A stretch of DNA of 64,000 bases from Rallus limicola (Eukaryota; Chordata; Aves; Gruiformes; Rallidae), in contig JAKCOZ010000008.1 of assembly GCA_022605955.1 (NCBI GenBank), forward strand, positions 25,669,083 to 25,733,082, in the 5' to 3' direction. The stretch's first letter is position 1. Every line of letters starts with the position of its first letter. This document shows, one piece after another, positions 12,701 to 27,700 of the stretch. A program made the position numbers and the translations under genes. The notes beneath the pieces are model-generated. The model searched no databases and was not told the DNA's origin. It saw nothing but the letters and a program-made list of their open reading frames with translations.

Positions 12701-15700
12701 CTTTTTGATGCCACTTGCATAAAGGATCCCATCTCACCTACTGGTGAAGTGTTTGAAAGTTACTGTGGTTAAATATTCTCTCCTTTTTTTTTGTTTTCTT
12801 AATTTCTTTGTCAGATTTGTCAGTGTTAGTAACAGGTAAAAGTTTTGGTAGGGAAAATTTGCAGTAATGGTTTTATGCTTCTTGTTACAGCTGTTGTTAC
12901 TCCTGGAGCTTTAACAAAATATGGAACTAATTCCCTTACCCAAATACTGTGTTTTTCTTTGCAGCAGAAGTGGAATAACATTGCTGAATTTTTCAATCCT
13001 AGACTACTCTATAGAGTATCATGTTTCTATAATACACACTTATAAGCAGAGTTATGAATGTGCTTGTACTGTTTTTGGTATGAGTATAGAAAACAAGACT
13101 GAGATTTAGCTCTATTAAGGTATCAACTGGTTGTGTGTACTAGCAGAGCCATATTGTAAAATGCCTGCAAACATATTGTCCCCCTACTGTTCCCTACTCT
13201 TCCTCTGAATAAGATCATGGTTGTCTCAAATTAGCAGTATATATTGAGGGATTTCTGGATGGTTGGAGGTAAGGCATTTAAGTTGTTTGCTAGTGTAAGG
13301 AGGTACTTGAAATAGGAATAAGTGTTACAAGGTATCCACGTACCTACTAAGTTTAAGTTTAAGGATAAGCTGACTGTTGTTTGTTTTGGGGTTTTTTTTT
13401 GTTTTTTTTTTTCACTGGAAAGTTCAAAATTCTTGCTGCCCTGTGGGGATTATTAGGGGGGAAATGCCCTTGCAGTATGTTGGTGGTTATTTATGGCAAC
13501 CTTAAGATAACAATGATCAGAAACTAGTGTTACTCTGTTACAGCTTAGTGTTGAGAACAGGTTTGTGAAAGACGATAACCTTATAAAAGATTTTTCTACT
13601 CTTCTGGGTAGTAGATACCAAGTTACCTTTGACAAAAGGATGGTTCAAAGGATTTGTTTACAGGATGGTATTTGGGGAACATATAATAAATAGAATGTTT
13701 CGATTTGCTTTGGAGGGAATTTGTTCGCTATTGAGAATCTCATAAATGTGCCTTGTATCTAACAGATCCCAGTGGGTAGTAGCATTGGAAAGTTAGTGAT
13801 GAGAAAAGTGTAGAGTCTATGAAAAAGTTGCTGTCTGCTGCATCCTTCCTTTGTACTTTTAACATATATATAGGAATATTCCATTATAATCATGTGAGAC
13901 ACTGTATTTATTAGCTGAATGATGGAAAAGGTTGTCAGATGGAAACAAGTGGGTTACATTAGAAGCTCAACCAGAATCCAAAAGTCCAGTGAATTCTGTA
14001 AGGATTTTTGCAAAGGGTGGATTAAAGAAATGTTGAGAAGCTCTTATGAAATGGAATAAACATAAGAGACAAATAAACTGCAGTTAGTTGTGAATTAGTA
14101 GACAGTGGGAAATAATCTACTGCAAGTCTTGTGAGATGCCAAATGCACTAGATAATACTGAGAGTAGTTCTGAGAACGATCATGTAAAGTTACGAGGGGG
14201 TAAAAAACAGGATGTGAGAGCATGAGCTTGATTTGGAAACAGGTAGAATGTTGATCCTGGAATTCATTTGAGGAAGCCACACAGTCTCTGTGAATTCAAG
14301 CAGAAGTATCTGCAAAAATCTGAATGTGGTCAAGGCTCTTTCAAATTGAGTACAGTTCCAGTGTTTAACCATCCCCAGTGATGTTTTTGGTTTTTTAAAA
14401 GTTGTATCTGATCAGAATTTTCCATATTCCTACCTGTCTGTCACATCAAGGCTTGTGTGTACTGTTAAGCACTGAGGACAGCAGTCTCTATACTTTGTAA
14501 ATTTGAAAAAGGAAAAGGACATTATCAACGCACTAAAGTTTAATTATTTTGCATATATAATCCTCTTTAGAAGCTTCAAACTTTGCCAGAATGAAATTGT
14601 GAGTGCACTGTAGCCAAGCACTTTGACTATTTATAAAGCATTTGTATTCCCTTGCAGAAAATGTATAGCTTGCTATGATATAGAGTTAAAATTATTTTAT
14701 GCAACTGAATTTCTTTTTAATTCTGCATTTAAAATAGATCTATTAAATATTGCTATCAAAATAACGGTTAAGACAAACGATGAGAGTTTAATAATTATTC
14801 ATGCCTATTAGTGTTGGTTTTGCAGGCACAGAGTGCCCATAATGTGGTTTCTAAGTACCATGGAAAAGCACATTTAAGAGAACCACTGGTAACTGACTTG
14901 TGCAGGATCATCTCTGATAAGTGTAGTGCCTGATAAATGCAGCATGAAGAATTGATTTTATGAGCCAGTAGTCTCAGAGTTAGTGTTATCAGGATTGCTA
15001 ATAGCCTAATCCAAGTTTGAGATACACATTATCGGAAGTGGTTGTTAGTTGTGATTTCCCATCAGAGCTATTTTGTCAGGCCAAGCTTCCATAATGATGG
15101 TGGTTTTATTCATAGGAACAATATTTTTGTTTTGATATCTGTACCACAATCAAATCCTTTAATTTTTGTATTTGTTTAAATCAGCAAGGGTACAGTGTCT
15201 TAGAGGTTTGAAAATTGTGGAGTATTCGGAATCACATTAACTACAATAGTTATCTTGCATATACCATGGGGCCAGTTAACACACTTAATTGCTTTGCTCT
15301 CCCTGGACCACTATGCTGCAACCATGATTATAACGGGAAGATTTGAACAGGTATTAGAGTTATCCTAGGATATATACAGGCTAGCTAGTCTTACATTAAA
15401 AAATAAAAACTGAACTGCAAATTATACAGTGTGTGGAATTTTCATGCTTCAGAAGTTTGTTTTACTAGAGTTAGGAAAAAGAATCTGAGAAGTGGTGAAA
15501 GGAAAAAAGGGGGAGTTTGTTTTCTGAAGAATGTTACTGTTTTTGAAAAAAACTTGAGTGTTTGCAGTTGTAAAAGTGGGGTAGATATAGGTAAACTACA
15601 TTCTTGTATTCAGAATGGTTGTGTATGTACATGTTCAGCCTTAGATTAAACCAATTTTTACATAATATATAAAACTTATTTGCAAATAATAATGAACCAA

Positions 15701-18700
15701 ACATATGTTTTATCAGTACCAGTTATGGCAGCAACCAAACTTATAAAGCAATGGGATATTTTGTTGGATATTTTAAGGGCTCATTTAATTGTAAAGCTAA
15801 AATCAGGGATGAGATTACAGAGGAAGAATTTAATCCTGCAACACAGTATAACTTCCTGTGCACCAGCAAAACGTTTACTGGGTACAAGCTGCTTGATTTT
15901 TTTAAATTAGTTTTAAAAAGTGGTTTGGAAATTCTGACAAAAAGTCCAAACCCACTCATAGCAGTAGAAAGAACATTCAAACTTCCCTCATCTTGTTTTT
16001 TTTCTTTGACAGTGACTTGCTATCTTCCAATTATGTGGAGATTCACTATGAAGATGGAAACCCAAAGTTTTCTAAGGTATTGTGCTCTTAAAATGTGTCA
16101 GAACGGTTTTTCTGAGGGAATAATGCCAGTAAAATGTTTTAAAAAGTAAAAAAAAAAAAAAATTTTGCAAGACTTTTAAAAACACCAGAAGTCTTTTTCC
16201 ACACAAACGAGGTTATTGTGATCTCATCTTATAAGGGTACCTCAGTAATTCCAGTAAAATTGTACAAAAAAGGAAACCTGTGTGAGGGGTAGGCAGTGAT
16301 ACGTGGTAATATTGAAGATGATCCAGATAATACTGCCAGAGCAATTACATCTTGTAAAATGTAGGGGGGTGTGTGGAAGGGTTGAAGTCACCATTACTGT
16401 AGTATTCATTAATTATTTACATGCCCTTAGCATGGAGTGTGAGGAGAAGGGATAATGGGAATATAAGACATTCAAACAAACAAAAACTTTGCAGTGACTT
16501 TTCTTTACATGAATGATAGAGTTTTGAAACAGAAAATTAAGAACTTCACTCCAGAGGTTAACGTTTCAGTTATTACAAAACCAGAATATTGCTTGACATC
16601 CAGTTAGTTTGTCAAGCTAACTCCCAAATGAAATTCAGTGCCATAGGATATTGATGCAAAGAGAAAGAGATTAAAGTTATGCAATATGGTTCAGCCCTGA
16701 CTAAAGAAATGAGATCAGTCTTTTTGTTTGTCATAGTAACAAAATAAGGACTGGCAGGTTCCTAGGAAGGTTTTAAATTACATTTGGAAGGAATAACTTT
16801 TTTCATATTTGATATGAATGCTGGAATATTCGCTGTGATCTCATTACATGTGAAAAACATCTCTACTTAGAGTGGAGGAAAGCAAGTTGCATTTATGCCT
16901 TCAGTAAGTTGGGACTGTTGTTTGTGCAAGTATTAGATGTCTGTTATTTTGCCTTTGTTACAGAGTATCTCAAACTATATATTGCAGATAAGGGCAAACT
17001 TAAACAATTACATTGCAATATAATTATTGCAATATAGTGTCTTGTTCTACTGAAGAAAAGTGGTTTTGTGCAACATACTGTGGAAGTTGTTTCATTTTAT
17101 TAAGACTTAGTACTTTGCAGAACAGGCAAAAATGCTAAATGATGCAAAAACACAATTCCCTCTGGCATCTAGACAAGCTCATGCAATTGTCAGCTGCAGC
17201 ATTAGCATTGAGCACTGCGGTTGCTGAATCATGAATCTGACTGGGAAATTATATTAGAACTTTAGACTCAGCAAATGGGCTACCTTTTCATGCTGCAGTA
17301 ACTCGATCCAAACTTCCTAGGGGATATTTTCTGAACTGATTTATTTAGAAACAATAACAGAGCTCCTGAGGTCACATTAATCTGTAAAAGGCTTCATTCT
17401 AATTTCAGGAAATACACAGACAATCTGTGTGGATCAATTAAGGACTGTATCTTGGTCTCTTGCAGTAATATATAATCCTTCTTAGACCTTACTTAGGAAA
17501 AGATTTTTTTGTTTCCTTTTGTAGATGTAAAATAGTAAGATCTTGATGAAAAATACTGCATTTTCTAAAGAAGAGATAGTTTCTTTACTCAGATGACTTG
17601 GTTGGTTGTCAAAAAGCATGGCTTATTCATTCTTACTGATAGAAAGGTCAATACATAGTGATTATTTTTTTTTAATTATGCACAATAGTCTGTTAGGGAT
17701 TTCATTCAGATTCTGAATAGTTCAGTAAATAAGCTGGAAAACAGAAGTAATGCTGTGTATACTTAAAGAGCATTTATGTTTTTGGTACTTCAAGTTATAA
17801 AACTGTAGAAGAAAAGAGTCGAATATGCTTGTTGAAATTCAGATGACGCATGACACCAGAGTTAAGAATATTTTGATGATGAATGGTACCTTTTCCAAAG
17901 AATGTGTGAGAAAGACAACTAAACTTGAAGGGTTTTAATAAAACTTTCTGACAATACTTTTTTCTTTAGTTTAGCTGGGGTTATTGTTGATAGACATTGA
18001 AGACCAACTATGTACATGAGGTAAATTAGTTTGTTAGCTTCATTTTAGCTTCACAGACCTATTGCAGTGGAATTTCTGGTATGTTAACATCCTCTAAATT
18101 CACAAGGCCTCTTCCTTTAGAAAAAGTAATAATTCTTGGTTTCTTTCTAAACATTCATGGCTTGAACAGTCTATTAATGTTACTCGTGATGCTTTGTTTC
18201 TGTTGATAGCAAATAAATACACTCTTCATGTTTATTTGGCTGAATCAACTACAAAGTCATCTTATTTTACCCTTAGTTATGATAAGCAGCTCTGTAAGCT
18301 TCTAACAGTCTGATCAATTTATTCCCCAGTGATTTATGGAATTCTAGGGATTAGCAATTATGTCCCACAATAGCAAGAGAATTAATTTCTGTATCAGAAT
18401 AGAGATAAAGTATTTTGTAATGTGCCACGTGGCTGCCTGTAGTATTCAATCCTATGCATTTGTTAAATATTTTAGGGTTTTATACTTACTTAGCTATTTG
18501 CAATCAAATAATACAAAACTCTTGATAGTGCAGTAGAACTCTACTTCTGTTACATGGAGAACCTAAATCACACAAATTTAGTACATGAAAGAAAAACGAG
18601 AACATTTAGAGAAAGAGTGACTTTTGAAATTACAGAAATTTTAAAAAAAGATCAAAAATATCTTTATGAAATGATTTCAACACTAGTAATTTTTGTATGT

Positions 18701-21700
18701 GAATAGTTGATATGTTGAAAAAACAAATATTTCTGAATTTCTTATCTGAATTATTTATTGTAGGTGGCTGTTAAGACCTCCTTCTAGAAGCTTCCTAGCA
18801 ACTAGGGTACAGAATCATGCTCCCTCTTTCTGACTTCATAAATCTCTCTTTTCTACAAAATGAGACTGCTTTAGTGTGATTCACGTAGAGTCCTCTGACA
18901 CAAAGTAGGCAGCAGCTTTGGAGATGGAGTGTAGTTTTAGAAGGTGGGGAGATGTGGCTTGACTCTCCTCAAGGTGAGTCATTGAGGTGGGATATCATTT
19001 AGCAGTTGGGTAACCTGGTATGTGTGCCATAGTTATTCATCTGAGAGAGGCTTGAAGTTCTCTGCCCACTTTAAAGAGAGCTTAAGCAGGGTCTAGATGC
19101 TTCAGGAGAGGAGAGGCAAGCTCAGAATAGCTCACTGTATAATAAAAACCAGACAGGTCCAGGTAATCTGCACTTTTAATTTGGAGGAAAGTGTGTAGCA
19201 TTCACTAAAGTTCAGTGGGCATCTAAGCAAAGCTTTTCTAGATCAGAACCTTAAGATTATTTTGGTCTTCTGCTTTGCATTATTTCCTTCCCCAAATATG
19301 TGCATATTGCAACTTCCCTTATGTTGTTATGGAGAAGTGGAAGGCTACACACAGAGCTTCATTGTACACCTATTTGGTAGCACATTTTGCACTAATTCTA
19401 TTCAGCCTAAACCCTGCATCAACTGATGTGTTCAAATAATGCACTGCAGCATTCAGTGGGGTCTCCCTTACTTCATGTCACTGGGGCCTTTGCGAACTGA
19501 GGAATTTGACCGCAGTTTTGGACTTAGTTTGCCTAAATTTTATTTTTTTATAGTCTCTAATGTTAAAACATGCTTGTAAGCAATTTAAATGTTATTTTTC
19601 AAATAAAAGGAAGGACCTTTACTAAAACTTAAAGTAACACAAAAATCCTTCCATTTATTTTAATAGTTTGGGGTTTGCTTCTATTTGGAATTCTATGCAG
19701 GTAAAACCAAGAGTTGACTTTTAGTGTCCTTTTGGTATGCACACTAAAAATGCAACTGTATACATTAGTGTTGTTAACTGGAGGCACTCTCATAATTAGT
19801 GATACTGGTAACTACAGTCTAATGATATAACAATTTAACTGATACATTTTTAGTTAGACAAAGTTGGTAGAATACAGATCTAAGCCAAATACATGCCAGG
19901 TGATTGAACACTGTATGACTTGTAGTTCCAACAGACCTGGATGGCATCAAGAAAAAATTCAATACTCAAGTAACCTGTATTATGTAACAATTTTACAGAA
20001 TCAATTACAGCAAAGAAATGCACTTTAAAAAGGTCAAGAACACTGACTAACAAAAGAATAACCCATGTTATGGCTTGAAAAATTACATAAAGTAGTCTTT
20101 ACTGGGCACAGCTTTTCTTTTACAAGCAATTAGTGCTGGCTGTTGGTATTTACTTTAGCAGTCACTGCTTTCTGTAAAATTTTACCAAAGGCAATGTTTT
20201 AGACATTTTTTGCCTTTGTTTTAAGTAACAGATGTTAAATCAGGGTAATGTGTGTGTGATTTTTTTTTTTTTTTTTTTTTGTTTATTTGCAAACATTATT
20301 AGGGTGGAGAGCATTGCTACTACCATGGAAATATCAGAGGTATCAAGGATTCCAAAGTTGCTCTTTCAACTTGTAATGGACTTCAGTAAGTGCACGTTCT
20401 CATTTTTCAAACAAGGTTATTAACTGATGATTACTCTTGAATATTATTACTTCTTAATTATGAGGGACTGAAACTCTACATGCTCCCAAATTTTTTATGA
20501 TTGGAAATGCCAGTACCAGCTATGCCAAACTTCTAGCACATTTTTTTAGTGGGATTAAAGTCTTTTGATTCTGTATCATGGAACCTTTGAATACGGTAAG
20601 TACAAATAAATGTTTCACCAGGTCACATATAAAGGACAAGGAAGGACTGTAGTTTAGCAGTTTGCAGGCTCGGTATTCATGTATGATTCTGTCAACCAAT
20701 AGAAAAATTTATCATTTTGTTAAATTGTGTAAGAAAAAAAAAAGTAATAGATTAGTCTTTAATAGGATTGGTTACTGCTAAGTGCAACTCAGCTGTATAC
20801 TATATTTGCATATTAATGTGGGTCTTAGGACTTCCTTTTTCCAAAGTAAAATCTTTCTTCTTTTTGGTTTATCACTACATTGACATGACATTCAGTCTTA
20901 GTTCATTAAAATGTGTCTGATCTCTTAAAAAAACCCAAAACAACCAGCACCTTAGCTTTTTAGCCACATGGAAGTAGTAATGAACATATATGGAATTTAT
21001 TTTAATATTGATTAGTATTTCAGTCCTAAGTTTGGTTTTGTCTTGTCAAAAAACATATTGTGGAGTCAAATTAATTGCCATGGAATTCTAAATATCCATT
21101 TTTTCCTCTCTTGTAGTGGCATGTTTGAAGATAGTACTTATTTGTACTTGATAGAGCCGATGGAACTGACCCACAGTTCAGTAAGTTTATTTTTATCTGA
21201 TGTATTTGGTTTGGGAAAGAGATTGCTCAAAGAATAGCAAATAAAAGTATTAGGATAAATCAATAAAAGAGGGCCATCTCTCATGCATTCATATGAATAA
21301 CAAGAATATTTTAAAACATTTGATTGGAATTCAAGGCAAGAAATGTGTAAGTATGAATTACTTACATTTCTTCTGTTTTTATTTTCCTAGTTATTGTTGA
21401 TGGTTTAAATGTTGGGACTAGACTACTGTTTTCATATCAAGTGTTTATGGGCTGTCAAAAAGTGCTCTAGTACTTGAACTAAGGATTTATAAATTTATAG
21501 AAGGGATTTGTCAAAGTCATTTATTTATCCTTTTGAATAGTTGGATCAGATTGCTCTTTGACCTACTGTGTTTCCACAAAGCTTGAAGAAGTAGGTAATT
21601 ATATCTGGGTATCTTACACTTTATATGTGTTAAGTCAGTGGTCACTGTATAGCTTCAATAATTCTGATCCAGCATATTCAAATGTCTGACTATGCTGGAT

Positions 21701-24700
21701 TGGCATGTAGGACTGCATTTATGCAAATGCCTTGCTATTATTATTTTTGTACTTTATGCTAAGTATTATAATACAGCTGTTCCTAACACTTTAGCTGTTA
21801 ATAGAACTGACTCAATTTCATGGAGTTGTAAAATCAGGTAGATTTGTACCTCTTGAATCATTCAAAAATTTGAGTGATTTTCAGTGAAATTATTTTGCAA
21901 CAGTCAGCTAAAGAATTCTTAAGGTTTGTGTTCAGCTGGTTTGTAGGATGTATTCTAGACACAGTATCACAGCTATCAAGCTTGTCTTGGTCTAGTACTT
22001 AGCAGTATATGATAAATAACATAATGCTGCAGAACTGAAGCTTTTTTAGTGACTGTGAAGCTGAATTTACTGTCCAAAGAAAGATCTGTAAAATCTTTGA
22101 CTCCTGACACTTTCAAGGGAACTGGATCACCATTCAGAGGAATCAGTATCATTTGGATGGTCGGTTATTGAGCTGTAAAGGAAACCATAAAGACATGGGG
22201 AAAATGTTACATCCAAAAAGATTTCTCATTCTCCTCTGGAACAGTGTTGCTTGCCTTATGCTATGTCATACATTTTGATGTAACACACATTCAGAAAGGT
22301 TGTGAGGCTGAAAACTGACAGCACAGATACAATAAGTTAATGGAAATTATAGTAATACAGTGGTATCCATATAGTAGGTAGGGAATTTGAATAAACTCTT
22401 TTCTTCCTTGTCTAGCCAAAGGAAATCAGGGTGTCTGTCTATTTTATTAATAATTGGAAGTAGAGCAGAAGTTCTAGTTATGAAAGTGACATACCATCTG
22501 CCAACTCAGGATTTAAGTGGAATTGTAAATGATATGAAGATAAAGGATGTTTTTCTCAAAACTACTGAAGATCAAAATAATACAGTGAGAGATATCTTTC
22601 AGAGGCTCGTCTCTCTATTGTGCTATGTGAGAGAAATATCTTGGACACCGCCTTCCAGCATGTAGTTTATTCAGCTTGATTGATCTTCACTATAGTAGAT
22701 ATAGTGTAAAACATATTCTTTTCTTCCACACCCCCACCCCACAGCAAAAGTAGGTGGTGTTTTCCTTCAATGAGTTATATATTTCTTATGGAAGTTACAA
22801 AACAGCAGCATCCTACCCTTTGAAAGGAATTGCTTGTTTTGGCAGGCTCTACAGAGGAGGTGTTACAGAATAAAAGATAGTTGTTTTCTATAGCAGATAT
22901 CAAAATGTTATAATTTGGGGTATATTAGACTGCAGAAGAAAATATTCATCAAAAGTTGTCTGCTTATATGTGTTTGAACATACCAATAAAACAGGGAGAA
23001 ATAATCCTGCATGTATTGATTATTTTCTTGCATTTTGCTGCAATTAGAAAGGATATGGTTTTTTTAGTAATATATCTGTTGAAGGAAGGTTTCAATTAGA
23101 TATATACTCTAATTTGACTTGTTGGAATGAATGGTCTCTGTTCTCTTAACATCAAGGGTTTTAAAGGAGATTTTTTTCATGTAATCTCTTTGTAAGCCAG
23201 TGAATATGCTGAAGCAGAGATGCTCCATGTTTTGTTCAGGACTGCAAACAGGTTGCTTCCAATTACTACTATGCCAAATTGGTACTATGGTTGCTTGCAT
23301 TTTATGGAAAAATTATAAGAAATATAAATACTGAACAAGTGCCTTGCTTTTCACTTGACATTATTAATTAGGAAAAAAATCACATTTTTCTTATCAGGAA
23401 AGTAAAAGTAGGCCACATATCATCCAAAGGACTTATGGAACACAAGCTTCCAAGCAGTTGCAGGACCTTGGTATGTTTTTGCTTATAAGATTTTCTGTAT
23501 TGGAAATAATTGTGTAAATAACTTGAAAACTGTGAATATTAGCTAACGGTCTAGATACAATTGATCATTATTTAAAAAAATAAACACTGGAAAAATACAT
23601 ACTGATGCGACTCTCTTCACCTTTATTGCAATGGAATTTAGAGTTGTCAAAAAGCAGCTACACAGATTTCCATTCATGAAGGTGTGTATTTAGCTTTCCT
23701 TCTGCAAAGGATTTAATTTAATCATGGTATTAATGCCATTGAGGCCATGGAATAGAAGACGCGTATTCTAAGCCCAAGTTACTATTTTCACCTCTCCTTC
23801 AATGCTTTAATTATAATTTTAGATATCTAAATGACTTGAGTTTTGATACGAAATTTTGTGTATTTTTAATATTAATTTTTCAATACAAAATGTTTTGCTT
23901 TGAACAGTCTACATAAGTAATTTAAAATAATGCCATGAAATTCTTAACTTGTAATTTGTACAGAGACTGAATCTAGTTCCGAATGGCCCTTTCTGTCTGA
24001 ACTGCAGTGGCTGAGAAGAAAGAGAAGAAAGAGAGCAGTGAGTAGAAGTGTGACCCTGAATAAAGACCATATATAAAGACAAAACTAAACCCACTAATTT
24101 CCAGATTTTTTTAATGTTGAGAGAACATATGCTTTAGAAAACAAATATTTTTGGTAATTAAATGTTGACACATAATACTATTATCAAATGATAAAAGATT
24201 ATTCCTTTAAAAACAGAATGACTTTTCTCCAAATATTCTAAAGTAACAGCAAGACTGTACATTAATTAAATGCAAGTGTAGTGAAAAGGAGTTTAGAATT
24301 TTTAGTCTGCTTGAGGATAAAGAATAATTTTGAATGAAGTCGTGCTACTCTGTAGATATCTGACTTTATTTCATTTGGCTTTTTAAGTATTATGATTAAA
24401 TAATACTTAAAATATAATACAAAAATCCAAATAAGGATGCCCACAACTGAGTTTTTTAGAGAACGGAAGTGGACAGTCCTCATTCTGTACACGCATATGT
24501 GTCAGAGTTAGGGAGATAATTAAGTTAACGGAGATTAGTCTGTATTTCTTCACTGAGTAGCACAATCCACAGCATCTTTTTTGAGGGTTCTGTTTTTAGT
24601 AACTTCCTTCCTCTTTATATCTGTGATGAATAGTACAGTAGACTAAGAGTTTTTCCTCTCTTGAAAATAAGAGTGGAGAGAAGCAGTGCTGGTTTCTGCA

Positions 24701-27700
24701 CCAATCAAAAAAGGATAGACTGTAAATATTCTTAATGATGTGACTCAGATTCTAAGCCAGTGTCCATCATAACTCACTAAGTTACTGGAGTGATGACTGT
24801 TTGCTCTAGTTGAATATCTGACCCTACGTAATATTTTTGGGTAATCCTATTAAATCAGCTGTGATTATTTTTGAAAATTACTTAATCTTCATTATTTTTC
24901 AAATAATTTCTTTAATCTATCAGGTATCTCGTGGTGTCTTTGAAGAGATGAAGTATCTGGAGCTCATGATAGTCAATGACCATAAAATGGTAAGTGTATC
25001 AATTCTGTGGTAGTCTTCCTTTTGTAGGTTAATGTACAGCACTCTGCTGTATCAGCTACACTTGGGTTGAATATTTTGTTTATCAGGAGCTGCAAAACAC
25101 AGTATGGGTCATAATAACTAATAATACTTAATGTTACTCAAGATATTAAAAATAAATCTGCAACACTTCGGTATCATATGAGTATTTTAATGTGCCCATA
25201 ACCAACAAAGTAAAGCAACAAAACATTTATGTCCAGAACAAACATGCCAAAAAATCTAAAATTGCATCCTATCCCTAAAGTAACAGAGGTCCCAACCTGC
25301 TACTTTGAATTTAGTTTTATTAACAAATTTTAATTTAGCAAAGCATACAGACAAAACTATCTTGATTGTTCTTTCTGGCTTTTCCACACTTATAAACAGG
25401 ATTCATAATGAAGTGCAAGATAAGTTGTTTGTTTAATTCAGAAAGTGTTTGTCATTTGATTTTGTTCTTTTTTAAAAAGGGGAAGAAGGAAGCCTCCTTG
25501 TAATCCCTCAGGACAAAAAGGGGAAAAATATTATTCATTATTATAATAATAATTATTATGAAATATGACATTTATTATTTAAATGTTGCTGCTTCCACTA
25601 ATTATTCTAAATGTCCATGTGTTACCCCTATGAAAAAATAGGAGAGAGCACTAAGTTTTGTAAACCTAAACAACTATGCTATAGACTCTTTTTGAAAAGC
25701 ATCACAAATCCTGTTCACTACACTTGTTACAGGCACTGACTGTTCTCTCTTCTGAGGCTTCATTTGTTAAAACTTTTGACCACGACTATTCAGGACTTTT
25801 ACTTCACAGTTGTCAGTGACTTAGAAGCAGATGATAATTCTTTCAAACGAATAAAATGGATATTCTTAAGGAAGCATTCGCAGTTAGGAGTTAAAGCCTG
25901 CCGGTGCAGGAGGTCACTTAATGTACTGGCACGGGTTTTTGGTTACCAACAGAGGGCGGATTTCTCCTGTAGCAGTGTTCTCTGTTGGAAAAAAAGTATC
26001 TCAAACCTCTTTGGCTGTTGTGTTGTTAAATGGTTAATGCTATGTATTTTCACAAATCTTTATTTTCCTATAACATTAAATGCACAGCTAAACATATTTA
26101 ATTAGGGTGTTGCACGTTGTACTGACTTAGCTTAATATTTTTTTAGGGAGCGTGTTTGGACACATTGTCAAATTGTTGATTTGGGCATTTAAACACTTTC
26201 ATGAAAACAGAGTACACTTTCTGAAGCATGTTATTTTACCTTTCCACTTCTGTGGAAGTTTGGGATTGGCTTAAAACAAACAAAGTCCCAAAACAAAATG
26301 AAAGTCACTCTTTCCCTCTCTCTATTATTTTATTCTAGTATTGTGGTTCCCTAGGGAGCAAAAACAGTCCAGTGATACGGACACTCAGTGAACAGCCTAA
26401 GTGCCTGCTAGCACTGCAGCTGAAACTGCTTTGTTGAGAATAGTTGTTGGGGAGGTAGTCTCTGAAAACCTATGTTGTAAGATCTCTGGCTATTAAAACG
26501 TGCTGTGCGTGTGGAACTTGGTGAGTAACTGTGTATGTAAAAAAATTCTCTTCCTGCAGTGAAATGAATGATGGCTATCATAAAGCTTGGAGTTTAATCT
26601 CTATGGCGTTTCCATCCATATAAAACTAGACTGCTTGTGTAACAATAACTGGAATTTAAAGAGGTGGAAAAATTGTTATCTAATAGTCTAAGTGTGTGTC
26701 ATTCTTCTGAATTTCAACTTCAGAAAGAGATTCTTTTACTTTAAAAGCGTATGTGTCTTCCAGTTTTGTTTTCATCTTCACATGAAGCATAATTCTGGAA
26801 AACAGGGGATTTGTCTATTTTGTTATTCTAATTTGGGACGGTAGTTAATCATCTAACTTATTTGATGAGAGTAGATACTTAATTGCTCAGAGAAGAGTCA
26901 GACCGCTTCAAAGCCTCTTTGGGTACCGTGTTTCAGAGTGGGAAGAGCTGGCACTTTCATGGAACGTGATAATGTTTGCTTATGAGGTGATGAGATTTGT
27001 TGCTCTAAACCGGTAGTTGAAATTAGTAAGAGCTTTAAAGTCAGGGCTTGTTATCCTCTGTGTTCTGTGCAATTTTTTGTGCCTTTTCTGTGAAATTTTG
27101 AAGACTTATTTTTCCTGCCTGCAAGTCATATTGTGTTATGGACTTTTGATTTGAAATTAAAAAAATATCAGGGTTTCATGAAAGTCATGGATTCATGTTC
27201 AGATACTATAGCAGCATCTTTGGAAAATTTGACTTGGAACAGAGGAGACTTGGGGCAGGATGAGGAAAGACATGAAACAATGTAATGGCGTGCACAGGTA
27301 TTAGGAAGCAGGACTTGTAATACAGCTTATCTAAGTCTATAGAAATGAGAAAAAAATTAAGTGAAAAATTAAGATATTCAGCTTAACTCTTTCCACATTC
27401 AAACACATATTTACTTTTACCATGCACTCCCTCTTCCTTTCTGTCTTTTGGTATAACTAATGCTACTTGTAAAAGTCTGATGCTGTAGCATAGAAACAAT
27501 TGTCTTTACAAAGGGCTGCAGGAAGGGCAAGTGTCAAACGCTTCATCTTCATGCCTCATAGTCATGGCTAAATGCTCCTTTTATAGATGTGAAAGGCTGT
27601 CGAGCATATATGGCTTCCTTTATCATCCAGGGGTTCTTGAATATGAGATATGAGCTGTGGCTTGAAAAGCTTTTGAGGTTTTCCTTACTCTTTCTTAAAT

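Larger units (their letters stand above)
3739..16012 (+). other. ADAM23: ADAM23 intron, 12.3 kb (largest complete intron)
   Basis: Begins gtaagt and ends tttgacag. Contents seen: a (TTTA)n microsatellite at 3761-3793, a (TAA)n run with 12-bp flanking direct repeats at 5852-5895, hairpins at 6257-6293 and 6778-6798, a G/T-rich stretch at about 8106-8160, T tracts at 11172-11189 and about 13390-13412, and a minus-strand frame with few stops at 4899-5564. No exon, RNA gene or recognisable transposon could be supported. Confidence 0.75.

Noticed and set aside
15751..16149. 132-codon open frame overlapping a prodomain exon
   Set aside because: It reads the 16013-16076 exon in the wrong frame and is mostly intron; the real exon is fixed by protein match and phases.
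17012..17036. Paired attgcaatata direct repeats as a possible transcription-factor site
   Set aside because: Short, AT-rich and deep in an intron; chance is the simplest explanation without conservation data.
22387..22665. 92-codon open frame in an intron
   Set aside because: No acceptor/donor pair in compatible phase and no recognisable protein family.
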